In this document: in pieces, positions 15,546-23,780 of the stretch | Numbering within the stretch: the stretch's first letter is position 1 | Layout: every line of letters starts with the position of its first letter | Origin: Mollicutes bacterium | GTDB lineage: Bacteria; Bacillota_I; Bacilli_A; RF39; UBA660 | Assembly: GCA_012520435.1 (NCBI GenBank) | Contig: JAAYOI010000077.1 | Location: 1-40,371, forward strand | Length of the DNA: 40,371 nucleotides | Direction: 5' to 3' | Notes under the pieces: generated by a model | Databases searched by the model: none | What the model saw: the letters and a program-made list of their open reading frames with translations, nothing else | Told to the model about the DNA's origin: nothing | Program-made: the position numbers and the translations under genes

Positions 15546-16028
15546 TTACCTCCACTCACTAATAATACTACTCAAATCTCTTTCGCCAAAATTATCTTTA
15601 TCGATAATTGAAATAATTAAATAACCAATAACAATTAATAATAAAGCAATAATTACATATATAACAATTGGCGGTATTCTAAATTTTCTTCGATATTCAA
15701 TTGTATATGGTGACATAATACGTTTTTTTTCTTCTTGGTTTTTTACCTTCTTTTTAGCTTTTTGAACATCTTCTAAAGATATTTTAGAAGTATAATCAAA
15801 TAAATATTCATTGAAAGCATCAACCATTTCTTCATAATCTAAACCTAAATATTTTGCATAATCACGAATAAAATATTTAACAAAAAAAACGTCTTTAAAT
15901 TCTTCAAGATTACCGGCTTCAATATTTTCTATTTGTGATGGTCGAAGTTTTAAGTCTTCAGCAACCTCTTCAATTGAGATGCCCATACTTTCTCTTGTTT
16001 CTTTTAATTTCTCACCAATTTCTTTCAT
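15546..16028 (-). CDS. RodZ/YmfM-like helix-turn-helix membrane protein (short form)
   Basis: The product, about 160 aa, opens with an XRE/RodZ-type helix-turn-helix (IGEKLKETRESMGISIEEVAEDLKLRPSQIENIEAGNLEEFKDVFFVKYFIRDYAKYLGLD). A Lys-rich linker and one membrane helix follow (IPPIVIYVIIALLLIVIGYLII, about 125-147). RodZ proteins link MreB to the membrane in rod-shaped cells. The extracytoplasmic domain of full-length RodZ is missing here: only about 15 residues follow the helix. I moved the start to ATG 16028 (SD GGTGG) because the track extension runs into rnpB. It is located directly upstream of pgsA, the place of ymfM in Bacillus. Confidence 0.88.
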   Translation of the reverse strand: MKEIGEKLKETRESMGISIEEVAEDLKLRPSQIENIEAGNLEEFKDVFFVKYFIRDYAKYLGLDYEEMVDAFNEYLFDYTSKISLEDVQKAKKKVKNQEEKKRIMSPYTIEYRRKFRIPPIVIYVIIALLLIVIGYLIISIIDKDNFGERDLSSIISEWR

Positions 16029-16056
16029 TCGGTACCACCTTTCTTCAGTCAAAAAA

Positions 16057-16424
16057 AATAATATTTTATAAGCCATGTTCTGTAACCTATCACTAGGCGA
16101 CAAACATTTGTCTCTGAAAACTAGTTTCAGCTTTCACTCCGTTCTTATTCCTTCGTGAAAGTTCCCCTACCAACATTTGGGTTTCTCGCTCACGGGGTTT
16201 ACCAACGTTTCACTTATCTCATTTCTGAGATAAATCGTCACTGCGGCACTTTTATAGCCAATTAACCATATTCTTATAGAACTTAGGTTAACCAGCAGCC
16301 GTTAGCTTTAAAGCTACCCTAGGTTATTGTTTCCCTAGGCGTGATCACTACAAGCATCACAGCTTGTGCGAGCATGGACTTTCCTCTACATTACAAAGAA
16401 TGCAGCGTTTGTCAAAATATTATT
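16057..16424 (-). ncRNA. rnpB: RNase P RNA, Bacillus (type B)
   Basis: The catalytic RNA of RNase P matures the 5' ends of tRNAs. The minus strand carries its universal blocks in order: GTAGAGGAAAGTCCATGCTC, GTGCCGCAGTGACG, GTAAACCCC and GAGCGAGAAACCCAAAT, GGTAGGGGAA, then ACAGAACATGGCTTATAA. The type B layout and length of about 360 nt fit Firmicutes. The ends pair as AATAATATTTT with AAAATATTATT (P1-like), so the 5' end probably overlaps the gpsB stop codon; the 3' arm is followed by a T-run that can end transcription. Ends are approximate. Placement next to gpsB is as in Bacillus. Confidence 0.96.
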
Positions 16425-16749
16425 TTTCTTCGACCCCATAGATGATTTTTTCCAAATTAGATAATCTTCTTAAAACATCAGCACTATTAATTTCGCCACC
16501 GGAAGTTTCACTAACTACTTCTAATTTAGTCTTCAAGTTGCGAATTTCTTGTTTAAGTTTAATATTATCTTCAATTACTTCTTTTTTATCATTCTCTAAT
16601 TCTTTTATAATTGAAAAGAATTCTTCGTAATCACGAATAATTACATCTAAAAATTTATCTACTTCTTGTGGTCGATATCCCCTAGTATCAATTTTAAATT
16701 CTTTTTCTAAAATATCTTTAGTTGTAAGCAATATTCGATCTTGATACAC
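16420..16749 (-). CDS. gpsB: Cell division and wall synthesis coordinator GpsB
   Basis: GpsB is a DivIVA-like membrane-associated adaptor that brings penicillin-binding proteins to septum or side wall. The protein, about 109 aa, shows the lipid-binding N-terminal domain (ILLTTKDILEKEFKIDTRGYRPQEVDKFLDVIIRDYEEF). A coiled coil and a short C-terminal trimerising helix (SADVLRRLSNLEKIIYG) follow, all as in Bacillus GpsB. The track starts at TTG 16755, but that codon touches the Shine-Dalgarno (AGAGGTGA); GTG 16749, six bases after it, is a better start. rnpB follows at once. Confidence 0.95.
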   Translation of the reverse strand: MYQDRILLTTKDILEKEFKIDTRGYRPQEVDKFLDVIIRDYEEFFSIIKELENDKKEVIEDNIKLKQEIRNLKTKLEVVSETSGGEINSADVLRRLSNLEKIIYGVEEK

Positions 16750-16780
16750 CGCCAATCACCTCTCACTTCTTTATGATTAT

Positions 16781-16809
16781 ATTATCGCAAAAAAAAGACC
16801 TTTTGTCAA
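16781..16809 (-). promoter_or_regulatory. Promoter of gpsB-rnpB
   Basis: The minus strand shows TTGACA, 17 bases, GATAAT. The -35 lies in the 3' arm of the terminator of the upstream small ORF. Confidence 0.5.
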
Positions 16810-16836
16810 TCGACTTTTAGTGACAAAAGTTAGTCT
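16789..16836 (-). terminator. Terminator upstream of gpsB
   Basis: On the minus strand CTTTTGTCA and TGACAAAAG form a 9-bp core, extended by AGAC/GTCT outside a small bulge, then eight T. It directly follows the 37-codon small ORF. Confidence 0.75.
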
Positions 16837-16948
16837 ATTTTAACCTCTTATTTATCTTTTTGGTTTTTAAAAAACTTACTAATTTAATATATTTTAAATC
16901 AGACAACATCTCATCAAACAATTTTTCTATATGATATTGTCTTTCCAA
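16835..16948 (-). CDS. Putative small protein (37 aa), not in ORF track
   Basis: A minus-strand frame starting with TTG 16948 encodes about 37 residues (begins MERQYHIEKLFDEMLSDLKYIKL, ends in a Lys-rich tail). A GAGGTGAT ribosome site lies six bases before the TTG, and an intrinsic terminator begins at the stop codon. Predicted to be helical and amphipathic at the start, basic at the end. I do not recognise it. The ribosome site and terminator make it credible in an otherwise empty gap of about 360 bases between gpsB and recU; the rest of that gap holds only promoters. Confidence 0.45.
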   Translation of the reverse strand: MERQYHIEKLFDEMLSDLKYIKLVSFLKTKKINKRLK

Positions 16949-17114
16949 TTAATCACCTCAATATTACTCTAACACATTTTTAAAATAAATACCTTACTTT
17001 CGACAAAGGTAGAAAATAATAGTTAAGATTGGGCATTTTATGACAAAAACAACAATTATCTATTTTTTATAGAAAAATGACATATTTTATAGTATAATTA
17101 TGTTTGGTGATAGA

Positions 17115-17711
17115 ATGAATTATCCAAATGGTATAAAAAAACATGATGAAAAAGAAACAAATTATGGTAATCGAGGCATGATTTTGGAAAATGATATCAA
17201 TGAAACCAATAAATTTTATCTTGCCAATAATATTGCCATTATTCATAAAAAACCAATACCTATCACTATTACTAAAGTGCATTATCCATCACGTTTTGAA
17301 GCAGTCATCAAAGAAGCTTATTTTAAAACTCCATCAACAACTGATTATAACGGTATTTATCGTGAGAGATATATTGATTTTGAAGCTAAAGAAACTAAAA
17401 ATAAAAAATATTTTCCTATCAGTAATATTCACAAACACCAAATTGAACACTTGAAATTAATTATTGAACATGGTGGTATTGGCTTTATTATTGTTCGTTT
17501 TGTTTCATTAGATTTAACTTTTTATTTAGATGGTAAAGATTTAATAGAATTTATTAATACCAATAAAAGGAAATCAATACCACTTGCATTTTTTAAACAA
17601 AAGGGATATATTATTAAAACCAGATTTAATCCTCGCATTGATTATTTAAGTATTGTCGATAAAATTTATTTTGGAGGCGAGCATTATGAAAAAAGCAATA
17701 AAAAAGATTAA
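17115..17711 (+). CDS. recU: Holliday junction resolvase RecU
   Basis: RecU cuts Holliday junctions during recombinational repair and chromosome segregation in Firmicutes. The product, about 198 aa, begins MNYPNGIKK, then NRGMILENDINETNKFYL. It keeps the nuclease core PSTTDYNGIYRERYIDFEAKETKNKKYFPISNIHKHQIEHL with the catalytic Asp, Glu-x-Lys pattern and His-x2-Gln. I start it at ATG 17115 (SD GGTGATAGA). It overlaps the PBP gene by 26 bases; the recU-ponA pair is conserved in Bacillus. Confidence 0.96.
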   Translation: MNYPNGIKKHDEKETNYGNRGMILENDINETNKFYLANNIAIIHKKPIPITITKVHYPSRFEAVIKEAYFKTPSTTDYNGIYRERYIDFEAKETKNKKYFPISNIHKHQIEHLKLIIEHGGIGFIIVRFVSLDLTFYLDGKDLIEFINTNKRKSIPLAFFKQKGYIIKTRFNPRIDYLSIVDKIYFGGEHYEKSNKKD

Positions 17712-20622
17712 AAAAACAATAAAAAGTAATAAAACTAATATTTTAATTATGGCTATTAGTTTAATTGCTTTTATCGTTGGCGGAATCGCAATTAACTTTC
17801 TTGTATCATTATTAATAGTTGGAGGAATCAATGCTTTACTTTTTATACCAGATTTATTAAAGAAAAAAAGTAATAAAAAGAAAAGTTCAAAAAAGAAACA
17901 ACCAAAGAAAAAGCAATCAAATAAGAAAAGAAAACCTAAAAAGAAAAGAAAAAAACTTATTAAAATTATTTTAATTTTCTTTATTTCAATAGGTATTTTA
18001 GCTATTTTAGCAGTTGCCCTTTTCTTTTGGTTAATTATTAAAAGGGCTCCAGAATTTGATCCTGAAAAACTATATTATAAAGAATCTTCAATTGTATATG
18101 ATAGCAATGGCGAAATTATTGCGAAATTAGGAGTTGAAAAAAGAGAAAAAGTTACTTTTGAAGAATTACCTGAAGTTTTAGTTGATGCGATTATTGCAAC
18201 CGAGGATGCTAGATTTTTACAACACAATGGTTTTGATTTACCAAGGTTTATGAAAGCATCTATTGGACAATTATTAGGTAAATCAGGTGCTGGTGGAGCT
18301 TCAACTATTACTATGCAATTAGTAAAACAACACTTTACTTCAACCGTAGCAACCGGTATTGAAGGTATTATACGTAAATTTACGGATATCTATATGTCAA
18401 TCTTTAAAATCGAAAAAAAGTATACTAAAAAAGAAATATTTGAATTTTATGTTAATTCGAATTATCTAGGTGGTGGCGCTTATGGTGTTGAACAAGCTTG
18501 TTTAACTTATTTTGGTAAGAGTGCTAAAGATGTTAACTTAGCCGAAGCAGCAATAATTGCTGGCTTATTCCAAGCGCCGCATTCATATGATCCATTTATT
18601 AATCCTGAATTAACAGAACAACGTATGAAACAAGTTTTATATTTAATGGATCTACATGAATATATTACTAAAGAAGAACGTGATATCGTTAGTAAAATTA
18701 AAGTTCAAGATTTATTAGTTAAAAATAATACAAATAATGTTAATAAATATCAAAGTTTTATTGATACTGTTGCGGCTGAAGTTGATGAATTAACAGGTCA
18801 CGATCCTTATTCTGTGCCAATGAAAATATATACTACCATGGACCGTGAAAAGCAAAATCATATTTATGATATTATGTCAGGAACTAATTATAAATGGGAA
18901 AATGATTTTGTAAATGCTGGTATTGCGGTTGTTGATGTTAAAACAGGGGCGATTGCTGCTGTTGGTGCTGGTCGTAATACTGTTCAAAGAGGATTTAATA
19001 ATGCGACAATGATAAAAAGACAAATTGGTTCAACTGCTAAACCATTATATGATTATGGTCCAGGAATTGAATATAATAATTGGTCAACATATCAACCATT
19101 TGTTGATGAAAAACATGCTTATTCTAATGGAATTAATATCCATAATTGGGATCATGGTTATAATGGTTTTATGACCCTTCGTAGTGCACTTGTTTATTCA
19201 CGTAATATTCCAGCTATAAAAGCTTTCCAACAATTAAGCAATAAAAATATTCAAAATTTTGTTGCTAATTTAGGTTTATCTCCAGAACTTGAAGGCAACC
19301 TTATTCATGAAGCCCATGCCATTGGTGGTTATAATGGGGAGTCGCCATTATCATTAGCCGCTGCTTATGCTGCTTTTGCTAATGGTGGTTATTACAATGA
19401 ACCTTATAGTTTTACGAAAATTGTTTACCGTGATACTGGCGAAGTATATGAAAGAAAACCTAAAAAAGTTAAAGCAATGAGTGTTGAAACAGCTTATATG
19501 ATTACTGATGTTCTAATTGATACATCTAAATATGCTTTAGGGAGATATTCTAACATTAATAATCGTCTTTATGCTGCTAAAACAGGTACAACTAATTTTC
19601 CGAGTGAAGTATTTAAACAATATAAATTACCAAGTGGTGCTATTAATGACTTATGGGTAACTGGCTATAATACCGAATATGCAATTGCTGTTTGGTATGG
19701 TTATGAAGTTATTAATAAAAATCATGTTACTATATTTGGAAGTCAAGAACACTCTAGATTATTCCAAGCCGTTGGAAAAGGTATCTTTACATCTAATGAA
19801 AAATTTACTAAGCCTAAAAATGTTGTTGAAGTTAAAATTGAAAAAGATACTTATCCAGCTATGTTACCTAGTGAATTTACTCCATCAGATATGATTGTTA
19901 CCGAATTATTTAAAAAAGGTACTGAAACAACGGAAGTATCTAAACGTTATAGCCGCTTAGATAACGTTACTAATTTAAATAGTACGATTAATGGTAATAC
20001 TGTAACTTTAACTTGGGATCCAATTCCAATTCCAGATGCAATTAATAGAACCAAGTTAGAACAATTCTTCAAAAGTTTATATAAACAACCAGCTGATCAA
20101 CAAAAATATTTAAATGCACGTCTCAATTATAATAATAAAAATATTGGTAATCTTGGTTACAATGTTTATTTAAAAGATAGTAATGGTAATCTTCAATTGC
20201 TTGAATTTACTACTAATAATCATTTTACTCATACTGTTACACCAGGTATTACTTCGATTACTTATGTAGTTAAATCATCATATTCCATCTTTAAAAGCAA
20301 TCAAAGTACAGGTGTAGAACATACTATTGTACTTGATAATAATCCAGCTATTATTACTTCAATGTTAAATGGACAAAGTACTATTGTTCTTTCAGTTGGT
20401 CAACCTTTTATAGACCCATATGTCATTGTTTATAATAGTGGAATTGATGTTACATCGCAAGCTACTATAACAAAAAAAGTTTTCAAAATAGTTGATGGTC
20501 AAGAAACAGAAGTTACATCCGATATTATTGATACTAGTACACCTGGTACCTATAAAATTGAATATAAAATTTCTTATCAGTCTTATAATGAAACTCATAC
20601 AAGAACTGTTAATATACAATAA
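17686..20622 (+). CDS. Class A penicillin-binding protein (transglycosylase/transpeptidase) with C-terminal Ig-like domain
   Basis: This bifunctional wall enzyme (about 978 aa) polymerises and cross-links peptidoglycan. The start is ATG 17686, seven bases after GGAGG. The N-terminus is odd: a first hydrophobic stretch (about 16-55), a long Lys-rich patch (KKKSNKKKSSKKKQPKKKQSNKK), then a second membrane helix (about 92-120). The GT51 domain follows, with Glu173 in ATEDARF, GASTITMQLVKQ and YLGGGAYGVEQA. The transpeptidase has Ser449 (GSTAKP), SRN (505-507) and KTGT from 632. After about 750 come a fibronectin III-like segment (TVTLTWDPIPIP) and a DUF5011-type Ig domain (LSVGQPFIDPYVIVYN...PGTYKIEYKI). 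It corresponds to PonA/PBP1 next to recU. Confidence 0.96.
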   Translation: MKKAIKKIKKTIKSNKTNILIMAISLIAFIVGGIAINFLVSLLIVGGINALLFIPDLLKKKSNKKKSSKKKQPKKKQSNKKRKPKKKRKKLIKIILIFFISIGILAILAVALFFWLIIKRAPEFDPEKLYYKESSIVYDSNGEIIAKLGVEKREKVTFEELPEVLVDAIIATEDARFLQHNGFDLPRFMKASIGQLLGKSGAGGASTITMQLVKQHFTSTVATGIEGIIRKFTDIYMSIFKIEKKYTKKEIFEFYVNSNYLGGGAYGVEQACLTYFGKSAKDVNLAEAAIIAGLFQAPHSYDPFINPELTEQRMKQVLYLMDLHEYITKEERDIVSKIKVQDLLVKNNTNNVNKYQSFIDTVAAEVDELTGHDPYSVPMKIYTTMDREKQNHIYDIMSGTNYKWENDFVNAGIAVVDVKTGAIAAVGAGRNTVQRGFNNATMIKRQIGSTAKPLYDYGPGIEYNNWSTYQPFVDEKHAYSNGINIHNWDHGYNGFMTLRSALVYSRNIPAIKAFQQLSNKNIQNFVANLGLSPELEGNLIHEAHAIGGYNGESPLSLAAAYAAFANGGYYNEPYSFTKIVYRDTGEVYERKPKKVKAMSVETAYMITDVLIDTSKYALGRYSNINNRLYAAKTGTTNFPSEVFKQYKLPSGAINDLWVTGYNTEYAIAVWYGYEVINKNHVTIFGSQEHSRLFQAVGKGIFTSNEKFTKPKNVVEVKIEKDTYPAMLPSEFTPSDMIVTELFKKGTETTEVSKRYSRLDNVTNLNSTINGNTVTLTWDPIPIPDAINRTKLEQFFKSLYKQPADQQKYLNARLNYNNKNIGNLGYNVYLKDSNGNLQLLEFTTNNHFTHTVTPGITSITYVVKSSYSIFKSNQSTGVEHTIVLDNNPAIITSMLNGQSTIVLSVGQPFIDPYVIVYNSGIDVTSQATITKKVFKIVDGQETEVTSDIIDTSTPGTYKIEYKISYQSYNETHTRTVNIQ

Positions 20623-20655
20623 AAAGAAAGGTTAAATTACTTAAACCTTTCTTTT
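20621..20655. terminator. Bidirectional terminator between PBP and nth
   Basis: AAAAAGAAAGGTT and AACCTTTCTTTTT form a 13-bp stem flanked by A and T runs, ending both convergent units. The nth stop codon is inside the loop region. Confidence 0.88.
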
Positions 20656-21263
20656 TCTTTGGTTTTACATATATCATATAACTTACAATTTTGACATTTA
20701 GGATTACGTGCTAAGCAATAATATCTTCCAAATAATACTAAACGTAAATGCATATCTTTAGTTTTTTCTTTAGGAATTATTTTGGTTAACTTTTTTTCAA
20801 TCGTTAACACATCATCATTAGAATTAGCTAATCCTAATCTAACACTAACCCTCGATACATGAGTATCTACTGCTATATAAGGTTCATTATATAAAACACT
20901 TAAAACGACATTAGCTGATTTACGCCCAATTCCTGGTAATTTTTCTAACCTATTTCGATCATTAGGAACTACTCCCTCATATTTATCTAATAATTCGGTA
21001 ACTATTTTCTTTAAATATAAAGCCTTTCTTTTAAAAGTTCCAACTGGTCTAATAATATCCATTATATCTTCTATATCAGCATCTCTTAATGCTTCTAAAC
21101 TAGGATATTTTGTAAATAAAATTGATGTTGCCGCATTAACCATTTTATCAGTTGCTTGAGCACTTAACATAACTGCTAATAATAGCTCATAATCTTTAGA
21201 ATAATTTAATTCAATCACAGGATTAGGTATTAATTCTTCTAAATAAGCTATTATTCTATTCAT
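20637..21263 (-). CDS. nth: Endonuclease III
   Basis: Endonuclease III removes oxidised pyrimidines and nicks abasic sites in base excision repair. The product, about 208 aa, has the helix-hairpin-helix LPGIGRKSANVV with the catalytic Lys, the catalytic Asp in VDTHVSRVS and a C-terminal 4Fe-4S site C-x6-C-x2-C-x5-C (CLARNPKCQNCKLYDIC). Several ATGs overlap the end of dnaD; I prefer the codon giving MNRIIAYLEE (8-base overlap), while the track uses 21272. dnaD-nth is the Bacillus order. Confidence 0.97.
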   Translation of the reverse strand: MNRIIAYLEELIPNPVIELNYSKDYELLLAVMLSAQATDKMVNAATSILFTKYPSLEALRDADIEDIMDIIRPVGTFKRKALYLKKIVTELLDKYEGVVPNDRNRLEKLPGIGRKSANVVLSVLYNEPYIAVDTHVSRVSVRLGLANSNDDVLTIEKKLTKIIPKEKTKDMHLRLVLFGRYYCLARNPKCQNCKLYDICKTKEKERFK

Positions 21264-21906
21264 CATTATCATTCAACCAATCATAATTAAATATTTCTTT
21301 CTTTTCCCCTTTTTTACCTTTATAATTAATCCTTTCTTTTTCTACATCAGCAGCATTCTTAATTCCTTTTTTCTTCCATTCAAACAAAATCCTATCAATA
21401 TATCTTAAATTAGTAACCCCATTAAAAACAGCTTCTTTAAGAGCTAAAACAATTAATTCTTCACTATATTTCTCATCATCTTTCCAAGCATTAATTAATT
21501 CATATTCAATTGGTGATAAAGTCCTACCAAATTCTTTTTCAAAAATATCAAATAAATTAGTCTTTTCTTCTCTTTTTTCTCCTTCACTCATAATAAAAAA
21601 AGCTAATTTTTTATATAAATTATCTATATTTAAATATTCATTATGTTGATTATTTTTCTTAATCACTTCTAAAGTTAATATATCTTTACTAATTAAATTA
21701 TTAACTATTTCTAAAACATCTTCAATCTTTATATTTACTTCTTCACTAATCTTTTTAGGGTTATAACATAAATCATCTTCATTAAGAATATAAATTAATA
21801 CTATTAATTCTATTTCCGTTAATTTTAATTGTTTATATTTAGTTAATAATAATCTTGGTATATTAATATTATTATTTCTTAATAAATTTATAACTTTTTC
21901 CATCAT
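21256..21906 (-). CDS. dnaD: DnaD-family replication initiation protein
   Basis: DnaD helps open origins and load the replicative helicase in Firmicutes. The product, about 216 aa, has an N-terminal winged-helix domain (KLTEIELIVLIYILNEDDLCYNPKKISEEVNIKIEDVLEIVNNLI). The C-terminal DnaD/DnaB2 domain (IFEKEFGRTLSPIEYELINAWKDDEKYSEELIVLALKEAVFNGVTNLRYIDRILFEWKKKGI) ends with the conserved YIxxILxxW pattern. The ribosome site GGTGG favours ATG 21906 (or the next ATG) over the GTG used by the track. It forms an operon with nth. Confidence 0.95.
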   Translation of the reverse strand: MMEKVINLLRNNNINIPRLLLTKYKQLKLTEIELIVLIYILNEDDLCYNPKKISEEVNIKIEDVLEIVNNLISKDILTLEVIKKNNQHNEYLNIDNLYKKLAFFIMSEGEKREEKTNLFDIFEKEFGRTLSPIEYELINAWKDDEKYSEELIVLALKEAVFNGVTNLRYIDRILFEWKKKGIKNAADVEKERINYKGKKGEKKEIFNYDWLNDNDE

Positions 21907-21953
21907 TATAACCACCTATTAACATTATACCTTATTTTATATCATTTGTATAT

Positions 21954-22604
21954 CTAATTATTAAGTGGTATTGTAATTGTATCATAATTATCTTCATCTA
22001 ATTTTAATGTTACAAAATATTCTTTTTTAATCATATAAATATCAATCCATTGATTATATAAAGATTCTAAATAATCCGGATTAGTATCTTCATCATAAAA
22101 TACCATATTAACTTCTTCATCAACTTCTATTTTCTTATCAACTGTTAAAAAATAAATATACTTACAATCTTTATCACTTTCTTCTTGTATTTTTTCATAT
22201 ACACAAAAATTATGATTTAAATAACTAATTTTTAATTCATTATCATTATTAAAAAAAGAAATATCTTTTACTTTAAATTTCTTTTTGTTAATAACTTTAT
22301 TACTCACTAATATATCCATATTATATTCATCATTCATCAATACATAATCTAATTTTTCAATTCCAAACATTTTTAAAACTTCATTTATTTTATTATCATT
22401 TAAATATTCTAAGATAACTAATATAAAAATATCTTCTTTATTAATAAGTAACGATTTACTATCTTCTAAATTAATAAAGGTTATTCCCATTTCTTTTTCT
22501 TTTAAATTTAAATCAATTTTACTTACGTAAGTATCATCCATTTTATATTCAATTATTAAAATATAAACAATAATTAAGAAAAAAATAAATAATATTTTTT
22601 TCAT
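21954..22604 (-). CDS. Unrecognised membrane-anchored protein
   Basis: The product (about 216 aa) has one N-terminal membrane helix or signal anchor (KKILFIFFLIIVYILII) followed by an acidic, beta-rich soluble part that would be outside the membrane. I see no known motif. Single segments (DLNLKEKEMGITFINLEDSKSLLINKEDIFILVILEYL) have a weak resemblance to degenerate beta-lactamase-fold or ComEC-like proteins, but not enough for a call. I start it at ATG 22604. Its only visible ribosome site (GGGTG) is buried in the hairpin that terminates cca just upstream, so its expression may depend on that hairpin. dnaD follows 47 bases later. Confidence 0.75.
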   Translation of the reverse strand: MKKILFIFFLIIVYILIIEYKMDDTYVSKIDLNLKEKEMGITFINLEDSKSLLINKEDIFILVILEYLNDNKINEVLKMFGIEKLDYVLMNDEYNMDILVSNKVINKKKFKVKDISFFNNDNELKISYLNHNFCVYEKIQEESDKDCKYIYFLTVDKKIEVDEEVNMVFYDEDTNPDYLESLYNQWIDIYMIKKEYFVTLKLDEDNYDTITIPLNN

Positions 22605-22635
22605 AAAAAAACACACCCTAATATAGAGTATGTTT
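22604..22635 (-). terminator. Terminator of cca, overlapping the next ribosome site
   Basis: On the minus strand AAACATACTC-TATATTA-GGGTGTGTTT pairs over 10 bp (with G-U pairs) followed by TTTTTTT and then the ATG of the next gene. The 3' arm contains that gene's only Shine-Dalgarno-like GGGTG. Confidence 0.75.
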
Positions 22636-22643
22636 ATTTAATT

Positions 22644-23738
22644 TTAATTATTATAATTATCTATTATATATTTTTTTAATGCGTTTTTTTCATTAACTAA
22701 TTCTTTTTTTAATATTTTATTTTCAATATCATTTAAAATCTTTTTTACATATGGACCTGGTTTTTTCCTTAATAAATTACATATTTGTTCACCATTAATT
22801 ACTATATCCTTATGATTTTTAATTGCGAATTCATTATATTTTTTAGTTATTAGTTTGCGATCAATATTTTTTATTTCTCCAACTATGGTTGTAATATAAA
22901 GACCATATTTATATAAATTTATTTCATCTAAAATATCTTTAGGGAGTAATTCTTTAATCTTGCGAATTGTCTCTAATTCATTTTTATTAAACTTATAAAT
23001 ATTTTCAACATCAACTTGCGCCCATATCCCTAACATTGAACTAGTAACTACAACCGAATCAATATTAGATAATTCCAAATGTTTATCTAAACCTAATTCT
23101 TTAATTAAACTAAGACCATAACGAACATTTGGACTAGAAAATATCTTATCTAATTCATCCTTTTTTCTTTGATAAGATAATTTTTTTAATAAATATCCAT
23201 ACTTTTTTATATATTTTTTTAATGGTTCATCTAATTTAAAATCTAAAATAGTTGCGAAACGAATTGCTCTTAAAATACGAAGAGCATCCTCTTTTAATTT
23301 ATGTCTAGGATTACCAACAGCTTTAATTATTTTATTATCTAAATCTTTACGACTATCAAAAACATCAATTATGTTACCTTCACTATCCATACATAAAGTA
23401 TTAATAATAAAATCACGTCTTTTTAAGTCTTTAACTAGATCATTAATATATTTTATTTTAACTGGTAAACGATTTTTTTCATATTTATATTCTTTACGAA
23501 AAGTTGTTATTTCAAAACGTATTTTATTATAAATAACCGTTATTGAACCATATTGAGTTTTAGGTAACATAACATCTTTAAATATTTCTTTTAACTCTTT
23601 AGGTGTTGCATTTGTACAAATATCAACATCAAATGTTTTTCTTTTTAAATATAAATCGCGAACATAACCACCTACTGCATAGACCTTAAATCCGTGACTT
23701 TCAATTTTTTTTAAAACTTCAAGTGTCGTTTCGTACAT
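22644..23738 (-). CDS. cca: CCA-adding tRNA nucleotidyltransferase
   Basis: The enzyme adds or repairs the 3' CCA of tRNAs. The product, about 364 aa, is class II: VYAVGGYVRDLYLKRKTFDVDICTNATPKEL (metal-binding Asp-x-Asp), RFEITTFRKE, RRDFIINTLCMD and EDALRILRAIRFATILDFKLD. I start it at ATG 23738 (SD GGTGG); the extra track residues precede this site. It lies just downstream of the hup terminator with no clear promoter of its own, so read-through is likely. Confidence 0.96.
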   Translation of the reverse strand: MYETTLEVLKKIESHGFKVYAVGGYVRDLYLKRKTFDVDICTNATPKELKEIFKDVMLPKTQYGSITVIYNKIRFEITTFRKEYKYEKNRLPVKIKYINDLVKDLKRRDFIINTLCMDSEGNIIDVFDSRKDLDNKIIKAVGNPRHKLKEDALRILRAIRFATILDFKLDEPLKKYIKKYGYLLKKLSYQRKKDELDKIFSSPNVRYGLSLIKELGLDKHLELSNIDSVVVTSSMLGIWAQVDVENIYKFNKNELETIRKIKELLPKDILDEINLYKYGLYITTIVGEIKNIDRKLITKKYNEFAIKNHKDIVINGEQICNLLRKKPGPYVKKILNDIENKILKKELVNEKNALKKYIIDNYNN

Positions 23739-23758
23739 ATATCCACCTCTAGTCATTT

Positions 23759-23780
23759 AAAAAAGGCTTACAAGCCTTTT
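23759..23780 (-). terminator. Terminator of hup
   Basis: On the minus strand AAAAGGCTTG-TAAGCCTTTT is a compact GC-bearing hairpin with a T-run, at the hup stop codon. Confidence 0.85.

Noticed and set aside
16029-16103. N-terminal extension of the RodZ/YmfM-like ORF (MSPSDRLQNMAYK...)
   Set aside because: It runs into the 3' end of rnpB; GGTGG before ATG 16028 marks the real start.
17067-17282. 71-aa minus-strand ORF over the recU start
   Set aside because: Antisense to the conserved N-terminus of RecU; no ribosome site.
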